From: Streptomyces sp. NRRL B-3428
GTDB lineage: Bacteria; Actinomycetota; Actinomycetes; Streptomycetales; Streptomycetaceae
Length of the DNA stretch: 64,000 bases
NCBI GenBank assembly: GCA_000721375.1
Contig: JOGW01000024.1
Span: forward strand, 36,826 to 100,825
Direction: 5' to 3'
The notes under the pieces were generated by a model. The model was not told the origin of the DNA, searched no databases, and saw only the letters and a program-made list of their open reading frames with translations. Shown in pieces: positions 33,339-40,312 of this stretch (position 1 is the stretch's first letter; every line of letters begins with the position of its first letter). The position numbers were made by a program, and so were the translations under genes.

Positions 33339-34322
33339 ATGACCTCCACCGCCCCTGTCACCACCACCCCCGCCGCAGCCGCGATACCCCCGGTCCTCGC
33401 CGAGGTCGTACGTTCCGGCTTCGTCGAGGGCCATCACCGGGGCTCCCTGGTCGTCCTCGCCGCCGACGGCACGGTGGAGCACGCGGTCGGCGACATCACG
33501 GCGCCCGTCTTCCCGCGCTCGGCCAACAAGCCCATGCAGGCCGCCGGGATCCTGCGCGCGGGTCTGGAACTGAGCGGCGAACGCCTGGCCCTCACCGCGG
33601 CCAGCCACTCCGGCGAACCCTTCCAGCTGGATCTGGTCCGCAAGATGCTCGCCGAGCAGAACGTCGCGGAAACGATGCTGCAGTGCCCTCCCGACCTCCC
33701 GCTGGACCCGGTCGAGGCCGAGGAGTATCTGGCCGCGGGACATGTCCGCGAGCGCGTCACCATGAACTGCTCCGGCAAGCACACCTCCATGATCGCGGCC
33801 TGCGCGCGGGCCGGCTGGCCCACCGAGAGCTATCTGGACCCGGCGCATCCGCTGCAGCAGCTCATCCGCGAGGTCGTCGAGGAGGCGGCGGGTGAGCCGG
33901 TCGCGTCCATCGGTACCGACGGCTGCGGCGCCCCGCTGATGGCGATCACCCTGCCCGGACTCGCCCGCGCCTTCCGCCACTTCGTGCTCGCCCCCGAGGG
34001 CACGGCCGAACGCCGCGTCGCCGACGCCATGCGCGCCCACCCCGAGTACGTCGCGGGCACCCGCCGCCCGGACACCTGGCTGATGCGCGAGGTGCCGGGG
34101 ACGCTCTCGAAGATGGGTGCCGAGGCGGTGCAGGCGGTGGCGCTGCCCGACGGCCGCGCGCTCGCGTTCAAGATCGACGATGGCGCCACCCGGGCGCTGG
34201 GTCCTGTGCTGTCCCGGGCCCTGGAGCTGATGGGCGTCGACGCGTCGGTCGTGGCGCGGATCGGTGAGGCACCGCTCCTTGGCGGCGGAGTGCCGGTGGG
34301 GGAGATCCGCGCGGCCTTCTGA
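33339..34322 (+). CDS. L-asparaginase II (Rhizobium-type)
   Basis: A 327-residue member of the family typified by Rhizobium etli asparaginase II, unrelated to E. coli-type enzymes. The Ser-x-x-Lys pair is in FPRSANKPMQ (Ser61, Lys64), and the Cys/Lys site is in MNCSGKHTSM (Cys144, Lys147). TDGCGAPLMAI adds another conserved Cys. It should hydrolyse Asn to Asp and ammonia in the cytoplasm, as no signal peptide is seen. GGAAGG lies 6 nt before the ATG. A perfect 18-bp terminator follows. Confidence 0.9.
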   Translation: MTSTAPVTTTPAAAAIPPVLAEVVRSGFVEGHHRGSLVVLAADGTVEHAVGDITAPVFPRSANKPMQAAGILRAGLELSGERLALTAASHSGEPFQLDLVRKMLAEQNVAETMLQCPPDLPLDPVEAEEYLAAGHVRERVTMNCSGKHTSMIAACARAGWPTESYLDPAHPLQQLIREVVEEAAGEPVASIGTDGCGAPLMAITLPGLARAFRHFVLAPEGTAERRVADAMRAHPEYVAGTRRPDTWLMREVPGTLSKMGAEAVQAVALPDGRALAFKIDDGATRALGPVLSRALELMGVDASVVARIGEAPLLGGGVPVGEIRAAF

Positions 34323-34345
34323 GTCCTGGGCTCCCTTCTCTTTGT

Positions 34346-34389
34346 ACGGCGTCCGCCGGCAGGTTTTCCGACCTGCCGGCGGACGCCGT
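34346..34389 (+). terminator. Terminator of the asparaginase gene
   Basis: A perfect 18-bp stem (ACGGCGTCCGCCGGCAGG and its reverse complement) with the 8-nt loop TTTTCCGA, 23 nt after the stop. Confidence 0.85.
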
Positions 34390-34409
34390 TCTGCTTGGCG
34401 CCAAAGAAT

Positions 34410-34452
34410 CTATACGGGCGTATTGAACAACTGTATAGGACGGCCGTATAGT
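34410..34452 (+). promoter_or_regulatory. Strong sigma-70-like promoter with overlapping inverted repeat, upstream of gtrA
   Basis: TTGAAC and TATAGT are separated by 18 nt, unusually canonical for Streptomyces. A 12-bp inverted repeat (CTATACGGGCGT ... ACGGCCGTATAG, 11/12 match) brackets the core promoter: one arm lies just upstream of the -35 and the other covers the -10. It closely resembles the palindromes in the promoter at about 13.0 kb. Confidence 0.65.
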
Positions 34453-34458
34453 CATCGT

Positions 34459-34512
34459 ATGGCACCACGGTGGCTCCGTGGCGCCGCAAGGTGGCGCCAC
34501 TGGTGCCACTAA
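34459..34512 (+). CDS. 17-residue Trp/Arg/His-rich mini-ORF in the gtrA leader
   Basis: A leaderless-type ATG lies 6 nt after the TATAGT -10 box and opens MAPRWLRGAARWRHWCH, then TAA. A second ATG overlaps that stop as TAATG and encodes 10 more residues. The ORF is composed mostly of TGGNGCCA-type DNA units, so it may be incidental to those repeats. A leader-peptide role is possible but unproven. Confidence 0.3.
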   Translation: MAPRWLRGAARWRHWCH

Positions 34513-34555
34513 TGGCTCGACATGGCGCCACGAGAGTGCCATAGTGGTGCCACCG
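34459..34555 (+). repeat. Cluster of TGGNGCCA-type octamers
   Basis: Within ~95 bp there are about nine exact or near copies of TGG-C/T-x-CC-A: TGGCACCA, TGGCTCCG, TGGCGCCG, TGGCGCCA twice, TGGTGCCA twice, TGGCTCGA and a partial TGCCA. TGGCGCCA is self-complementary, and TGGCACCA and TGGTGCCA are complements of each other. The cluster lies between the strong promoter and the gtrA-like gene. It could be a multi-site regulator target or a structured leader. Confidence 0.7.
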
Positions 34556-34648
34556 GTTAGTTCGGGACTCCACCACGGTCTTAGTGGGGGAGGCCGGACG
34601 CCGGTGTCACAGAGAAGCCGCAGGCGCCGTCATAGGGGTGTGGAGATC

Positions 34649-35155
34649 GTGGAGACAGCACACAGCAGCAACCAGCAGGCGCCCGGCGCCTTCCTGGCCT
34701 TCGCGCGCTTCGTGCTCTGCGGCGGCGGGGTCGGGGTCGTGTCCAGCTTCGCCGTGGCGGGCCTGGCATCTCTGATGCCCTGGGCCCTCGCCAACCTTCT
34801 GATCACCGTGGCCTCCACGCTGCTCGCCACCGAGCTGCACGCCCGCTTCACCTTCGGTGCCGGCGGTCGTGCCACTTGGCGCCAGCACTGGCAGTCGGCC
34901 GGGTCGGCGGCGGCCGCGTACGCGGTGACCTCCGTGGCGATGCTGATCCTGACCCAGCTGGTGGTCTCACCGGGCGCGGTCATCGAGCAGGTCGTCTACC
35001 TCTCGGCCTCCGCCCTCGCGGGCATCGGCCGCTTCCTGGTCCTGCGCCTGGTGGTCTTCGCCCGCAACCGCGGCCAGGTCGCCCCGGCCCCGGTCCCGGC
35101 CGCGGTCCGCACCCCGGCCCCCGTGGGCGCGCAGGCGCTCTGCCCGGCGGCGTAG
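34649..35155 (+). CDS. GtrA-like membrane protein
   Basis: A 168-residue GtrA-family protein with four membrane helices ([79 protein letters not shown]). The conserved basic ends are ARFVLCGG and [13 protein letters not shown]. GtrA proteins are thought to help flip or supply polyprenyl-linked sugars for envelope glycosylation. I use the GTG with AGGGG 10 nt upstream; a GTG 9 nt earlier is possible. The ~190-nt leader between its strong promoter and this start carries the octamer cluster. Confidence 0.8.
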   Translation: METAHSSNQQAPGAFLAFARFVLCGGGVGVVSSFAVAGLASLMPWALANLLITVASTLLATELHARFTFGAGGRATWRQHWQSAGSAAAAYAVTSVAMLILTQLVVSPGAVIEQVVYLSASALAGIGRFLVLRLVVFARNRGQVAPAPVPAAVRTPAPVGAQALCPAA

Positions 35156-35246
35156 TCCAGCCCCGGGCAGGCGCCCCGCGCCACCCGCACAGCACCCCCG
35201 GAAACCCGGATGCACCCGCAGCAGAACCCCGCCTACGGTGGACAGC

Positions 35247-36488
35247 ATGGTCGAAATCCGAACGCTCCAAGACGCCGACATCGCCGACTGGTCCCGCGCC
35301 CTCAACACCGGCTTCCTGCGCAGCCCTCTGGTCACGGAGGAGCAACTCGCCGACCGGCGCTCGTTCTTCGACCTCGACCGCACCCTCGGCGCCTTCGACC
35401 AGGGACGCTGTGTGGCCACCTTCCGCTCGTTCCCGCAGAAGCTCACCGCGGTCGGTGGAGCCGAGGTGCCGGCCGACGCGATCACCAACGTCACGGTCTC
35501 GCCCACCCACCGCCGCCGCGGCCTCCTGAGCCGGATGATGACGCAGGACCTCGACGCGGCGAAGGAGCGCGGTGATGTCGTCGCCACGCTGATCGCCGCC
35601 GAGTACCCCATCTACGGGCGGTACGGATTCGGGCCCGCCACCTGGACCACCCGCTGGGAGATCGACGTGCCGCGCGCGGGCCTCGACCCGCGCTGGTCGG
35701 GCCCCGGGGACGGTGGCCGGATCGACCTGATCGACGGCGAAGAGGTCCGCAAGATCGGACCCGAACTGCATGAGCGGCTGCGGGCGGGCCAGCCGGGCGC
35801 GGTCGATCGCGGCGAGCGCTGGTGGAAGCAGAACACCGGGGTCCTCGCGAACAGCTTCCATCCCTGGACCGAACCCCACTACGCCGTCTACCGCTCACCG
35901 TCCGGCGAGGTCGAGGGCCTCGTCGCGTACGAGCCGAAGGCGAACTGGACCGACAACAAGCTGCCGCAGAACACGGCGGAGGTGCGCGGCCTGGACGCGC
36001 TCACCCCCGCCGCCGAGCGGGCACTGTGGCGCTACGTGGCCTCCATCGACTGGATCCTCAAGGTCCGCACGCCCCATCTCGCGCCCGACTCCCTGGTCCC
36101 GCTCTGCTTCCCGGATCCCCGGTCGGCCAAGGTGATCACGCAGGCCGACTTCCTGTGGGTGCGGATCCTCGATGTCGTACGGGCGTTGGAGGCGCGTACG
36201 TACAACGGTGCCGGATCCCTCGTCCTGGAGATCGCGGATCCGGCGGGATACACCGGCGGGCGCTTCCGTCTGGCGGCGGGGCCGCAGGGTGCGAGCTGCA
36301 CGCGCACCACGGACGACGCGGAACTCTCCATGGACGTACGGGAGTTGGCGACGCTCTGGCTCGGTGACGAGTCGGCCGTACGGCTTGCCGCGCTCGGCAC
36401 CGTCACCGAGGAGCGGCCCGGAGCCGCCGCCGCGGCGGACGCCCTGCTGCGTACGTCCCGGCGCCCTTGGTGCCCGGACATGTTCTAG
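35247..36488 (+). CDS. Eis-like GNAT acetyltransferase
   Basis: A 413-residue enzyme of the Eis type: two GNAT domains plus an SCP2-like C-terminal domain. The acetyl-CoA loop is [16 protein letters not shown], followed by [15 protein letters not shown], the conserved Tyr/Gly pattern of the active region. The C-terminal Phe, whose carboxylate serves as catalytic base in Eis, is present (CPDMF). Mycobacterial Eis acetylates aminoglycosides and proteins; the native substrate here is unknown. TACGGT lies 7 nt before the ATG, so the start is probably leaderless. Confidence 0.9.
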   Translation: MVEIRTLQDADIADWSRALNTGFLRSPLVTEEQLADRRSFFDLDRTLGAFDQGRCVATFRSFPQKLTAVGGAEVPADAITNVTVSPTHRRRGLLSRMMTQDLDAAKERGDVVATLIAAEYPIYGRYGFGPATWTTRWEIDVPRAGLDPRWSGPGDGGRIDLIDGEEVRKIGPELHERLRAGQPGAVDRGERWWKQNTGVLANSFHPWTEPHYAVYRSPSGEVEGLVAYEPKANWTDNKLPQNTAEVRGLDALTPAAERALWRYVASIDWILKVRTPHLAPDSLVPLCFPDPRSAKVITQADFLWVRILDVVRALEARTYNGAGSLVLEIADPAGYTGGRFRLAAGPQGASCTRTTDDAELSMDVRELATLWLGDESAVRLAALGTVTEERPGAAAAADALLRTSRRPWCPDMF

Positions 36489-36513
36489 TTCCCTGGCTGC
36501 TGCATGGGCGGCC

Positions 36514-36544
36514 GGTCCGCCGACCGTCGGTGCGTCGGCGGACC
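36514..36544 (+). terminator. Terminator of the Eis-like gene
   Basis: A perfect 11-bp stem (GGTCCGCCGAC / GTCGGCGGACC) with a 9-nt loop, ~25 nt past the stop. Confidence 0.7.
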
Positions 36545-36545
36545 G

Positions 36546-36582
36546 ACCGGGCTCCCTGCTCCCCTCCGGCAGGGAACCCGGT
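36546..36582 (-). terminator. Terminator of small membrane protein gene 1
   Basis: A two-part stem (ACCGGG/CCCGGT and CCCTGC/GCAGGG) touches the stop codon of the minus-strand gene, back to back with the plus-strand terminator. Confidence 0.6.
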
Positions 36583-36767
36583 CAGCCGGACTGGGAGAGC
36601 AGCATGACGAGGATGACCGCGCCGATGCTGCTGAACATGGTGTTCTTGGCCTTGATGCCGATGGTCAGCACGACGAAGGCGATGATGCCCATCGGGCCGT
36701 ACTTCCATTGGATCGCCTGCTCGAAGGCGATGGCGACACCGGCGATGAGGATGGCGACGAGCGGCAT
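36582..36767 (-). CDS. Small two-helix membrane protein, module 1
   Basis: A 61-residue protein: helix 1 is VAILIAGVAIAFEQAI, then QWKYGPMG, then helix 2 IIAFVVLTIGIKAKNTM and a hydrophobic tail. AAGGAGGGA precedes the ATG. It is divergent from a DevE-like GntR regulator across 213 bp. A clear paralogue is repeated beside DevA and a diverged one beside a third GntR gene, always in the same orientation. The shared core is G-P-x-G-I-I then (K/R)-A/T-(K/R)-N. Function unknown; a membrane partner or sensor for the regulator is possible. Confidence 0.75.
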   Translation of the reverse strand: MPLVAILIAGVAIAFEQAIQWKYGPMGIIAFVVLTIGIKAKNTMFSSIGAVILVMLLSQSG

Positions 36768-36877
36768 AACGGTCCCTCCTTGGGATAGGGGAGGAGCCCT
36801 GGTGGCCGGACGCTCGACGTCGGGGACCAACCAGCCAGGGATCTGACCATGTTGCTCTGATTGCTTCCAGCTTGATG

Positions 36878-36894
36878 GAGTTGGCGACCAACTC
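36878..36894. promoter_or_regulatory. Inverted repeat operator in module 1
   Basis: GAGTTGG-CGA-CCAACTC, a perfect 7-bp dyad between the small membrane gene and the DevE-like gene. Its half-site AGTTGG recurs in the module 2 promoters. Confidence 0.6.
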
Positions 36895-36941
36895 GCAAAG
36901 GGTTATTTGCCGTTGAGTCCGATCGATAACCATGTTTCCCG

Positions 36942-36968
36942 CAACTCGCCGAAGATGGCGGGAAGTTG
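36942..36968 (+). promoter_or_regulatory. Operator abutting the -10 of the devE-like gene
   Basis: CAACT-CGCC ... GGCG-GGA-AGTTG, an imperfect dyad ending exactly where the leaderless -10 box TACCAT begins. The same CAACT...GGCGG-AAGTTGTA pattern abuts the devA -10, implying shared control of both promoters. Confidence 0.6.
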
Positions 36969-36980
36969 TACCATCTTGTT

Positions 36981-37928
36981 GTGAGCCTGAATCGTGCTCC
37001 ACAGGACGAGGTCCACAGCGGTCCCCGCAGCGCAGAGAGCGCCCGCAGGTCGCACCGCGAGGTGGCCGATGAACTACGCGCCCGCATCCGCAACGGCCTG
37101 CTCCAGCCGGGCCAACGGATGCCGACTCAGGCCAAGTTGGCCGATGAGTTCGGGGTGGAACGCGGCGCCGTACGGCACGCGCTCGACATCCTCAAAGCCG
37201 AACGTCTCCTGACCAATGTGACCAAGGGGAGCCCCGCGACAGTCGCGGTCGACGCGGCGGAGGTGATGCACTCCTTCGCGGGTGCGGAAGCCGCCCCGAT
37301 GCCGACCACCGTCGCCCTCGGCCCCCGTATCACCTCGGCGTTCGGTGCTCCCCAGGTCGAGATCGACGCCATCTGTCTGACCTCCGTCTCGCTCACCCTC
37401 GCCATGGGCGAGGCGCTGCGCCACATCCACGCCGGGGGGCCGAAACCGGCCAGGGTCAGTGTCCGGGTGCTCCTGCCGAGCCGCCATATCGACCTCGCCT
37501 TCCCGGTGCCGGTCCAGGGCGTCGTAGCAGGTCAGGAGGCGATCAACCCCGTGCGCAGACAGTGGCTGGCCCAGCGCAACGCGCAGGGTCAGGTGCTGAA
37601 GCACAACCTGCTCGCGCTGCGGGCCACCCATGACATGGACGTACAGGTGCAGTTCAGGGCGCTGCCGTTCACCCCGCCGGTGAAGCTGTATCTGCTCAAC
37701 GGCTCGGAAGCGCTCTTCGCGTACTACACGCTCACACAGCGCGGCACCGAGATCGATCACGAGCATGTGGAGATGTACGACGCCCAGGGGACGCAGTCGA
37801 TGCTCTTCGCGTTCCAGCAGGGGGCGGGGCTCAGGGACACGACCTTCGTCGAGCAGTCGCATCTGTGGTTCAACGCGCTGTGGGAGACGATCAGTTCGCC
37901 GCTGGAGCTGGCGCCGCCCGGGCTCTAG
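36981..37928 (+). CDS. devE: GntR-family regulator, DevE-like
   Basis: A 315-residue regulator. The GntR winged helix lies at residues ~20-85 (HREVADELRARIRNGLLQPG, MPTQAKLADEFGVERGAVRH, LTNVTKGSPA). A C-terminal effector domain follows (LPSRHIDLAFPVP, NAQGQVLKHNLLALR, FRALPFTPPVKLYLLNGSEA). The last segment is nearly identical in the DevA-like protein and recognisable in the third regulator. The GTG start has TACCAT 6 nt upstream (leaderless). In S. coelicolor I recall the devA paralogue devE being located just before devA; the assignment rests on that order. Confidence 0.8.
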   Translation: MSLNRAPQDEVHSGPRSAESARRSHREVADELRARIRNGLLQPGQRMPTQAKLADEFGVERGAVRHALDILKAERLLTNVTKGSPATVAVDAAEVMHSFAGAEAAPMPTTVALGPRITSAFGAPQVEIDAICLTSVSLTLAMGEALRHIHAGGPKPARVSVRVLLPSRHIDLAFPVPVQGVVAGQEAINPVRRQWLAQRNAQGQVLKHNLLALRATHDMDVQVQFRALPFTPPVKLYLLNGSEALFAYYTLTQRGTEIDHEHVEMYDAQGTQSMLFAFQQGAGLRDTTFVEQSHLWFNALWETISSPLELAPPGL

Positions 37929-37991
37929 GCGAGGCCCCCCGAGCAGGGGAAGACCCCGGACAGGGGAAGGCCCCGCCAGGCCTTGGGAGGC

Positions 37992-38180
37992 TCAGAAGGC
38001 GGGGCCGGCGACCATCAGGGCGAGCACCACGGCCCCGATGGAGCTGCAGGTGGGATTCCTGGCCTTGATGCCGATGGTCAGCAGCAGCAGGCCGATGATT
38101 CCCATGGGCCCGTACTGCCACTGCACCAGCTGCTCGAATCCCATGACGAAGATTGCACCGAGCACGGCGATGACAGGCAT
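37992..38180 (-). CDS. Small two-helix membrane protein, module 2
   Basis: A 62-residue paralogue of the module 1 protein: VIAVLGAIFVMGFEQLVQ, then WQYGPMGIIGLLLLTIGIKA with KARNPTCSSIGAVVL. The core QW-x-YGPMGII...LTIGIKA-(K/R)N...SSIGAV is shared. GAAGGAGGA precedes the ATG. It is divergent from the DevA-like gene across 162 bp. A long palindrome covers its own promoter region. Confidence 0.75.
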   Translation of the reverse strand: MPVIAVLGAIFVMGFEQLVQWQYGPMGIIGLLLLTIGIKARNPTCSSIGAVVLALMVAGPAF

Positions 38181-38218
38181 GGTGGTTCCTCCTTCGGGGT
38201 GGGGAGGAGCTGCACGAC

Positions 38219-38258
38219 CCAACTACTACCAACTTCAACGGGACTTGGTAGAGGTTGG
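38219..38258. promoter_or_regulatory. 40-bp palindrome in the module 2 divergent promoter
   Basis: The outer arms CCAACTACTACCAA and TTGGTAGAGGTTGG match at 12 of 14 positions. The inner arms CTACCAA/TTGGTAG are perfect, separated by 12 nt. It lies 39 bp upstream of the small membrane gene and shares the CCAACT half-site with module 1. Confidence 0.65.
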
Positions 38259-38302
38259 CTCCTAGTCTCACCAAGTTTCTTCCCGTACCCCCTAAGTCGA
38301 AA

Positions 38303-38329
38303 CAACTGCCGCCAGCTCGGCGGAAGTTG
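38303..38329 (+). promoter_or_regulatory. Operator abutting the -10 of the devA-like gene
   Basis: CAACTGCCGCC-AGCTC-GGCGGAAGTTG, a dyad with 10 of 11 matches, ending one base before the -10 box TAACCT. Its position would block RNA polymerase, consistent with the negative autoregulation I recall for devA. Confidence 0.7.
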
Positions 38330-38342
38330 TAACCTGCTGGTC

Positions 38343-39239
38343 GTGACCCAGGCCCAGGAGAGCGTCAAGGTGAACGGCAGAAAGCCCTCGCACCACGAGA
38401 TCGCAGAGATACTCCGCAACCGGATCAGGAGCGGCGAGCTGCAGCCCGGCAGCCGGCTGCCGACCCAGGGCAGGCTCGCGGAGGAGTTCGGCGTGGAACG
38501 GGGCACGGTCCGCCTCGCCCTGCGGATGCTCCAGGACGACGGCCTGCTCAAGAACGTCACCAAGGGCGCACCGCCCCAGATCGCCCCCCAGGCCCCGCCG
38601 TCCATGCCGCTCGGCCCCCAGCCGACGATGGTCGGCCTCGGCCCCCAACTGGTCCGCGCCTTCGGCCGGCCGCACGTACGGATCGACGCGCTCAGCCTGA
38701 CCTCCGAGACCCTGATGATCGCCCTGGGCGAGCCGCTGCGCCGGGTCCACGAGGGCAGTCTGCGGCCGGAGTCCATCGAGGTCCGCCTGCTGCTGCCGAG
38801 CCGGGACATCGAGCTGGCGTTCCCGGCGCCGGTGGAGGGCGACCCGGAGGCGGTCCACAAGCGCTGGCTCGACCAGCGCAATGCGCAGGGGCAGGTCTTG
38901 AAGCACAACCTCCTCGCGCTTCGGAGCACTCACGAGATCGATGTCCGTGTCTCGTTCAAGGCTCTGCCGTTCACCCCGCCGGTGAAGCTGTATCTGCTCA
39001 ACGGCTCGGAGGCGCTGTTCGGCTATTACATGATCATGCGGCGCGAGGAGGCCGTCGGCGTGGGCAGCGAGATGACCGAGCTGTACGACACCCTCGGCTC
39101 CAAGTCCCTTCTCTTCTCCTTCGAAAGGCCGGCCACGGGCGAGCCGGGGGTGGGTAAGGACGCTTCATTTGTGCAGGAGTCGCAGAGTTGGTTCGACGCA
39201 CTCTGGAACACGATCGCGGGGGACCTGACACTCTCTTAG
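38343..39239 (+). CDS. devA: GntR-family developmental regulator, DevA-like
   Basis: A 298-residue GntR regulator. The DNA-binding domain is HHEIAEILRNRIRSGELQPG, LPTQGRLAEEFGVERGTVRL, LLKNVTKGAPP. The effector domain shares LLLPSRDIELAFPAPV, LDQRNAQGQVLKHNLLALRS and FKALPFTPPVKLYLLNGSEA with the DevE-like protein. The GTG start is leaderless in appearance (TAACCT 7 nt upstream). The stop codon overlaps the start of the HAD gene. S. coelicolor devA mutants are defective in aerial development, and devB lies in the same operon. Confidence 0.83.
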   Translation: MTQAQESVKVNGRKPSHHEIAEILRNRIRSGELQPGSRLPTQGRLAEEFGVERGTVRLALRMLQDDGLLKNVTKGAPPQIAPQAPPSMPLGPQPTMVGLGPQLVRAFGRPHVRIDALSLTSETLMIALGEPLRRVHEGSLRPESIEVRLLLPSRDIELAFPAPVEGDPEAVHKRWLDQRNAQGQVLKHNLLALRSTHEIDVRVSFKALPFTPPVKLYLLNGSEALFGYYMIMRREEAVGVGSEMTELYDTLGSKSLLFSFERPATGEPGVGKDASFVQESQSWFDALWNTIAGDLTLS

Positions 39240-39982
39240 TGACTTCTTCTGAACTGACGCAGACCGAACGGACGGCACCAGTGATCGACAGAGTCCGCAA
39301 TCTGATCACCGGCAAGACAGCGGTGCTGTTCGACTTCGACGGGCCGATCTGCCGGCTGTTCCATGGCCATCCGGCGCACGGTATTGCTGCCCGCCTGATC
39401 GAACGCATCGAGGCCGGGGCCGACCGTGAACTCCCGGGGGCCGACTGGGACTCCGAGGACCCGCACTCGATCCTGCGGGCCGTGCACGAGGAGCAGCCGG
39501 ACGGCGAGCTGATCGAGGTGCTCGAGGCGCAGGTGACGCAGGAAGAGGTGGTGGCGACCGAGACGGCGTATCCCACCCCCTTCGCCGACCGCCTCATCCA
39601 GACCTGGAACGCGACCGGGGTCCGCCTTGCGGTGACGACCAACAACTCCCCGCTGGCAGTGGACAAGTACCTGGCGAACCGCCGGCTTTCGCACTGCTTC
39701 CGGTCGGTCCACGGCCGTACCGCACGCGCCGATCACCTCAAGCCCGACCCCGACTGCCTGCACCGCGCTCTCCACTCCCTGGACGCGGCACCCTCGGACG
39801 CATTGATGATCGGTGACACCGCGGCGGATCTGCTGGCCGCCCGCGCGGCAGGCGTCGACTTCCTCGGCTACGGCAGGGACCCGTTCCGGCAGGGCCGGCT
39901 GCACGACGCAGGAGCCGACCTGGTGGTCGGCTCCCTGGGGCCCGTTCTCGATCTCGTCTGGGAGACGGCGGCTCAGGCCTGA
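39239..39982 (+). CDS. devB: HAD-family phosphatase, DevB-like
   Basis: A 247-residue haloacid-dehalogenase-type hydrolase. Motif I is VLFDFDGPIC (nucleophile Asp and acid/base Asp), motif II is the Thr in VTTNNSPLA, motif III is the Lys in HLKPDPD, and motif IV is MIGDTAADLLAA. It resembles phosphoglycolate-phosphatase-like subgroups; the substrate is unknown. The GTG overlaps the devA stop by one base (TAGTG) without its own good ribosome site, so it is probably translationally coupled. It ends overlapping, by 10 bp, the convergent module 3 membrane gene. Confidence 0.83.
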   Translation: MTSSELTQTERTAPVIDRVRNLITGKTAVLFDFDGPICRLFHGHPAHGIAARLIERIEAGADRELPGADWDSEDPHSILRAVHEEQPDGELIEVLEAQVTQEEVVATETAYPTPFADRLIQTWNATGVRLAVTTNNSPLAVDKYLANRRLSHCFRSVHGRTARADHLKPDPDCLHRALHSLDAAPSDALMIGDTAADLLAARAAGVDFLGYGRDPFRQGRLHDAGADLVVGSLGPVLDLVWETAAQA

Positions 39983-40161
39983 GCCAGGACGAGCATCGCA
40001 GCCACGGCGGCCGCGTAGGCCACCGTGGCATTCCGTGTGCGCAGCGCCGTGACCACGAGGGCGATGGTCACGATCACCGGACCGCCTTCGATGAGATGCA
40101 TACGGTCGAGCAACTGCCAGAGAATCAACGCCAGTTCGACCATCTCCGGGAACCTTGTCAT
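39973..40161 (-). CDS. Small two-helix membrane protein, module 3
   Basis: A 62-residue protein, more diverged than the first two: MVELALILWQLLDRMHLIEG, then GPVIVTIALVVTALRTRN and AAAVAAMLVLAQA. The G-P, the internal basic RTRN and the overall layout match the module 1 and 2 proteins. GGAGGGT precedes the ATG. It is divergent from the third GntR gene across 151 bp. Confidence 0.7.
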   Translation of the reverse strand: MTRFPEMVELALILWQLLDRMHLIEGGPVIVTIALVVTALRTRNATVAYAAAVAAMLVLAQA

Positions 40162-40181
40162 GGTGCCCACCCTCCCCTCGT

Positions 40182-40274
40182 CAGTCCAACTGGACTGGTT
40201 GTCTGAAAGGTATGTCCCCTGGACTGGTGATCGACATTCCAAGTCGCCACCTGCGCAGTCAACTTGTCTGAAAG
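40182..40274. promoter_or_regulatory. Operator region of module 3
   Basis: A perfect dyad CAGTCCA-AC-TGGACTG lies just upstream of the small membrane gene, with a half-site TGGACTGG repeated ~25 bp on. A direct repeat TTGTCTGAAAG occurs twice, 65 bp apart, on the side towards the GntR gene. The sequences differ from the CCAACT sites of modules 1 and 2. Confidence 0.55.
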
Positions 40275-40312
40275 TGGTTTGTGGCCGGTAATCCGACGGT
40301 ACGTTGAGGGGC

